DNA from: Desulfurococcales archaeon
GTDB lineage: Archaea > Thermoproteota > Thermoprotei_A > Sulfolobales > NBVN01
Length of the DNA: 7,076 bases
Direction of reading: 5' to 3'
NCBI GenBank assembly: GCA_021160415.1
Contig: JAGHCP010000137.1
Coordinates: 1 to 7,076 of the forward strand
The position numbers and the translations under genes are program-made. This document shows, in pieces, positions 5,331 through 7,076 of the stretch. Below the pieces are notes generated by a model, which worked only from the letters and a program-made list of their open reading frames with translations, had not been told where the DNA came from and searched no databases. How positions within the stretch are numbered: position 1 is the stretch's first letter; every line of letters starts with the position of its first letter.

Positions 5331-6242
5331 TTGGGTGCGCTGTTGAAGGAGCTATACCTTATTCAAACACCCTACATCTTCATGGGGATTCAAGGAGACC
5401 CTACCCAAACACCTTTCAGCATTTTGGGGGTGCCTTTCGCTTCAACCAATAGTTTTCGCGGTGGTTCACGGTTCGCACCTCTTGCGGTTAGGATCGCGTC
5501 ACAGAGCCTAGAAGCTTACTCGTTTCGAGCAGGTGTCGATCTTGAAAGCAACCCACCCTACGACGAAGGAGATGTTGCGGTCACTCATGGAAGTGCTGAA
5601 ACAACCCTCAGAAACCTGGCAGCAGTAACTGAGGAGCTAGTAAAAGCTCGGAGAGTGCCTGCCGTAATAGGTGGGGACCATACAATAACGTATGGGGTCA
5701 TTGAGGGTCTTGTGAGGGCAGGAATTAAGCCGTGCCTCCTCATCTTCGACGCACACTTAGACTTCAGACATGAATACCTTGGGTATAAGTGGTCCCACGC
5801 ATGCGTTACCAGAAGGATCTCCGAACTCATTGGAGCTCAGAACATCTTAGTAGTCGGTGTGAGGGCGGTCTCAAGCAGAGAGTTGAGAGACGCAAAAAGC
5901 TTAGAGCTTAACTACATCCCTATGATCACGATTCTTAGGTCAACATTAAGGAGCGTATCATCCAGAATAAGCAAGAGCTTAGAAAGATGCCCCTATATCT
6001 ACGTCTCAGTGGACATGGACGCTTTGGACCCAGCATATGCCCCCGGCGTAGCAACCCCGGAACCTGAGGAGATGACCCCTACGCAGCTTCTGAATCTACT
6101 TCACGCATCAACTGATGAGAGGGTTGTGGGATTCGACGTAGTGGAAGTAGATCCGCAGACAGATAATTCCCACATAACATCCTTCCTAGCTGCAAGAATA
6201 ATGATGGAAATCATGTCCTACCTCATCGCATCGAGGAGATGA
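5331..6242 (+). CDS. speB: Agmatinase / arginase-family ureohydrolase
   Basis: A manganese ureohydrolase of the arginase superfamily, most likely releasing urea from agmatine to give putrescine, or acting on N1-aminopropylagmatine as in Thermococcus. Which of these is not decidable from sequence. All six Mn ligands are visible: His117 in GGDHTIT (114-120), Asp140, His142 and Asp144 in DAHLD, and Asp228 and Asp230 in SVDMDALDP (226-234). APGVATPEPEEMT (237-249) and VGFDVVEVDP (266-275) are the usual C-terminal blocks. The N-terminal ILGVPFASTNSFRGGSRFAP (31-50) is the substrate-entry loop region. The length, about 300 residues, is typical. No ATG occurs before codon 18 (5382), which would cut into the conserved start; TTG at 5331 or, equally plausible from the TATA position, TTG at 5343 (codon 5) is used, apparently leaderless with no Shine-Dalgarno. 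Family is certain; exact substrate is not. Confidence 0.93.
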   Translation: MGALLKELYLIQTPYIFMGIQGDPTQTPFSILGVPFASTNSFRGGSRFAPLAVRIASQSLEAYSFRAGVDLESNPPYDEGDVAVTHGSAETTLRNLAAVTEELVKARRVPAVIGGDHTITYGVIEGLVRAGIKPCLLIFDAHLDFRHEYLGYKWSHACVTRRISELIGAQNILVVGVRAVSSRELRDAKSLELNYIPMITILRSTLRSVSSRISKSLERCPYIYVSVDMDALDPAYAPGVATPEPEEMTPTQLLNLLHASTDERVVGFDVVEVDPQTDNSHITSFLAARIMMEIMSYLIASRR

Positions 6243-6277
6243 AGTCGAGAAGGATTTGTGGAAGCGAGATGCTTTAA

Positions 6278-6353
<76 letters not shown>

Positions 6354-6481
6354 GCCATACATGAAAAAGTGTTTGGGGTATTTAGATGTTTCTGGGTATG
6401 AATGGTGTTCTAGGAAGAGAAAATTTTATAAAGGTTGTAGGGGGGATTTTTAAGGTTTACTGTTAGTGAGGGGTTATAAGT
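6354..6481. promoter_or_regulatory. Divergent control region between tRNA-Thr and tfb
   Basis: This 128-base A/T-richer gap holds promoters for both neighbours and no open frame of note. For tfb there are two TATA-like boxes: TTTATAAAGG (6425-6434, preceded by the purine-rich GAGAAAAT, a plausible BRE) and ATTTTTAAGG (6445-6454). These would start transcription near 6455 and 6476. A ribosome-binding site, GTGAGGGG at 6466-6473, sits eight bases before the tfb ATG and would lie in the leader only if the upstream box is used. No C/D boxes or other RNA structure was found here. Confidence 0.55.
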
Positions 6482-7076
6482 ATGTTTGAGGGGGAAGAAA
6501 AAGAAAAGTTTTCAGGTGAAGGCTCAACTCAATGCCCACCTGACAAGATTGTTTACGATGAGTTTCGCGGCGAGTACATATGTACTTTGACTGGGGAGGT
6601 CGTCGAGGATAAGGTCGTTGATCAAGGGCCTGAATGGCGTGCATTCACACCAGAGGAGAGGGAGAAGAGATCTAGGACGGGTTCGCCTCTGTCCCCCACT
6701 ATTCATGATGGCGGACTATCAACCATGATTGACTGGAGGGATAGGGACGCTTCCGGGAAGAAGCTGGAGCTGAAGAGGAGGCTTGAGGTGATGAGGTGGA
6801 GGAAATGGCAGATTAGGACGAGGATTCAGAACAGCATCGACCGCAACATCACTCAAGCGGCTACAGAGCTTGAGAGGATAGCTGATCAGCTCGGGCTTCC
6901 TAGGTCTGTGAAGGAGCACGCCGCAACGATCTACAGGCAGGCCGTTGAAAAAGGCGTTGTGAGGGGGAGAGCCGTTGAGTCAGTAGTGGCTGCGGCCCTC
7001 TACGCTGCCTGCAGGGTGTTCAAAATACCTAGAACGCTAGATGAGATCTCTCAGTACACGAAGACAAGTAAGAAAG
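6482..7076 (+). CDS. tfb: Transcription initiation factor B (TFB), 5' part
   Basis: The archaeal TFIIB homologue, which recruits RNA polymerase to the TBP-TATA complex and recognises the BRE. The window holds the first 198 residues; the frame is open to the end. The domains are an N-terminal zinc ribbon (about 17-43), the linker/B-finger GPEWRAFTPEEREKRSR (49-65) through DWRDRD (84-89), and the first cyclin-like repeat from about 107 on (QIRTRIQNSIDRN, RSVKEHAATIYRQAVEKG, RGRAVESVVAAALYAACR). The second repeat is beyond the edge. The ribbon keeps only Cys18 and Cys34 of the usual four cysteines; the partners are Asp21 (CPPD) and Thr37 (CTLT). I recall the same CPPDK...CxxTGE form in Sulfolobus TFB, so it is probably a lineage trait. 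ATG with ribosome-binding site GTGAGGGG eight bases upstream. Confidence 0.96.
   Translation, partial: MFEGEEKEKFSGEGSTQCPPDKIVYDEFRGEYICTLTGEVVEDKVVDQGPEWRAFTPEEREKRSRTGSPLSPTIHDGGLSTMIDWRDRDASGKKLELKRRLEVMRWRKWQIRTRIQNSIDRNITQAATELERIADQLGLPRSVKEHAATIYRQAVEKGVVRGRAVESVVAAALYAACRVFKIPRTLDEISQYTKTSKK

Noticed and set aside
5585..5830. Open frame antisense to the ureohydrolase active-site region
   Set aside because: It is the complement of the GGDH and DAHLD motifs and has no family features of its own.
6719..6919. Open frame antisense to the tfb cyclin repeat
   Set aside because: It is proline/leucine-rich with no motif, fully opposite strongly conserved TFB sequence; a coding shadow.

Overview
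The window looks like chromosomal DNA of a hyperthermophilic or thermophilic archaeon of the Thermoproteota (Crenarchaeota). The evidence is a transcription factor B gene with the crenarchaeal CPPDK...CxxTGE form of the zinc ribbon, an archaeal tRNA-splicing endonuclease, an archaeal/eukaryal-type glycyl-tRNA synthetase, a tRNA-Thr with U73 and an encoded CCA, A/T-rich TATA-like boxes before several genes, many TTG/GTG starts, and a well-formed C/D box guide RNA. I cannot name the genus from sequence alone.

Layout. Bases 1-261 (+) hold the 3' end of an UPF0173/UlaG-type metallo-hydrolase gene. Bases about 263-328 (-) hold a small C/D box sRNA gene that protein-gene annotation would miss. The flavin prenyltransferase gene ubiX (369-983, +) diverges from it. 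A minus-strand block follows, read from right to left: glyS (5289-3559), a small double-psi-barrel-like protein (3529-3161), an unrecognised helical protein (3160-2747), then after a 59-nt gap with its own TATA-like box a PhoU-like DUF47 protein (2687-1995), the tRNA-splicing endonuclease endA (1993-1433) and an eight-cysteine protein (1404-931) whose 3' end runs 53 nt antisense into ubiX. An arginase/agmatinase-family gene (5331-6242, +) diverges from glyS across only 41 nt. tRNA-Thr(CGU) (6353-6278, -) and the start of tfb (6482 to the edge, +) diverge from each other.

Functionally this is mostly information-processing housekeeping: tRNA charging (glyS), tRNA maturation (endA), a tRNA gene, a likely RNA 2'-O-methylation guide and the general transcription factor TFB. 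Metabolic genes for prenylated flavin (ubiX) and polyamine synthesis (agmatinase family) are interspersed. No mobile element, CRISPR array or sign of recent transfer was seen. The observations most worth following up are the C/D box sRNA with two exactly 12-nt guides, the stand-alone DPBB-like protein with a visible internal repeat behind glyS, and the cysteine-rich orphan after endA.
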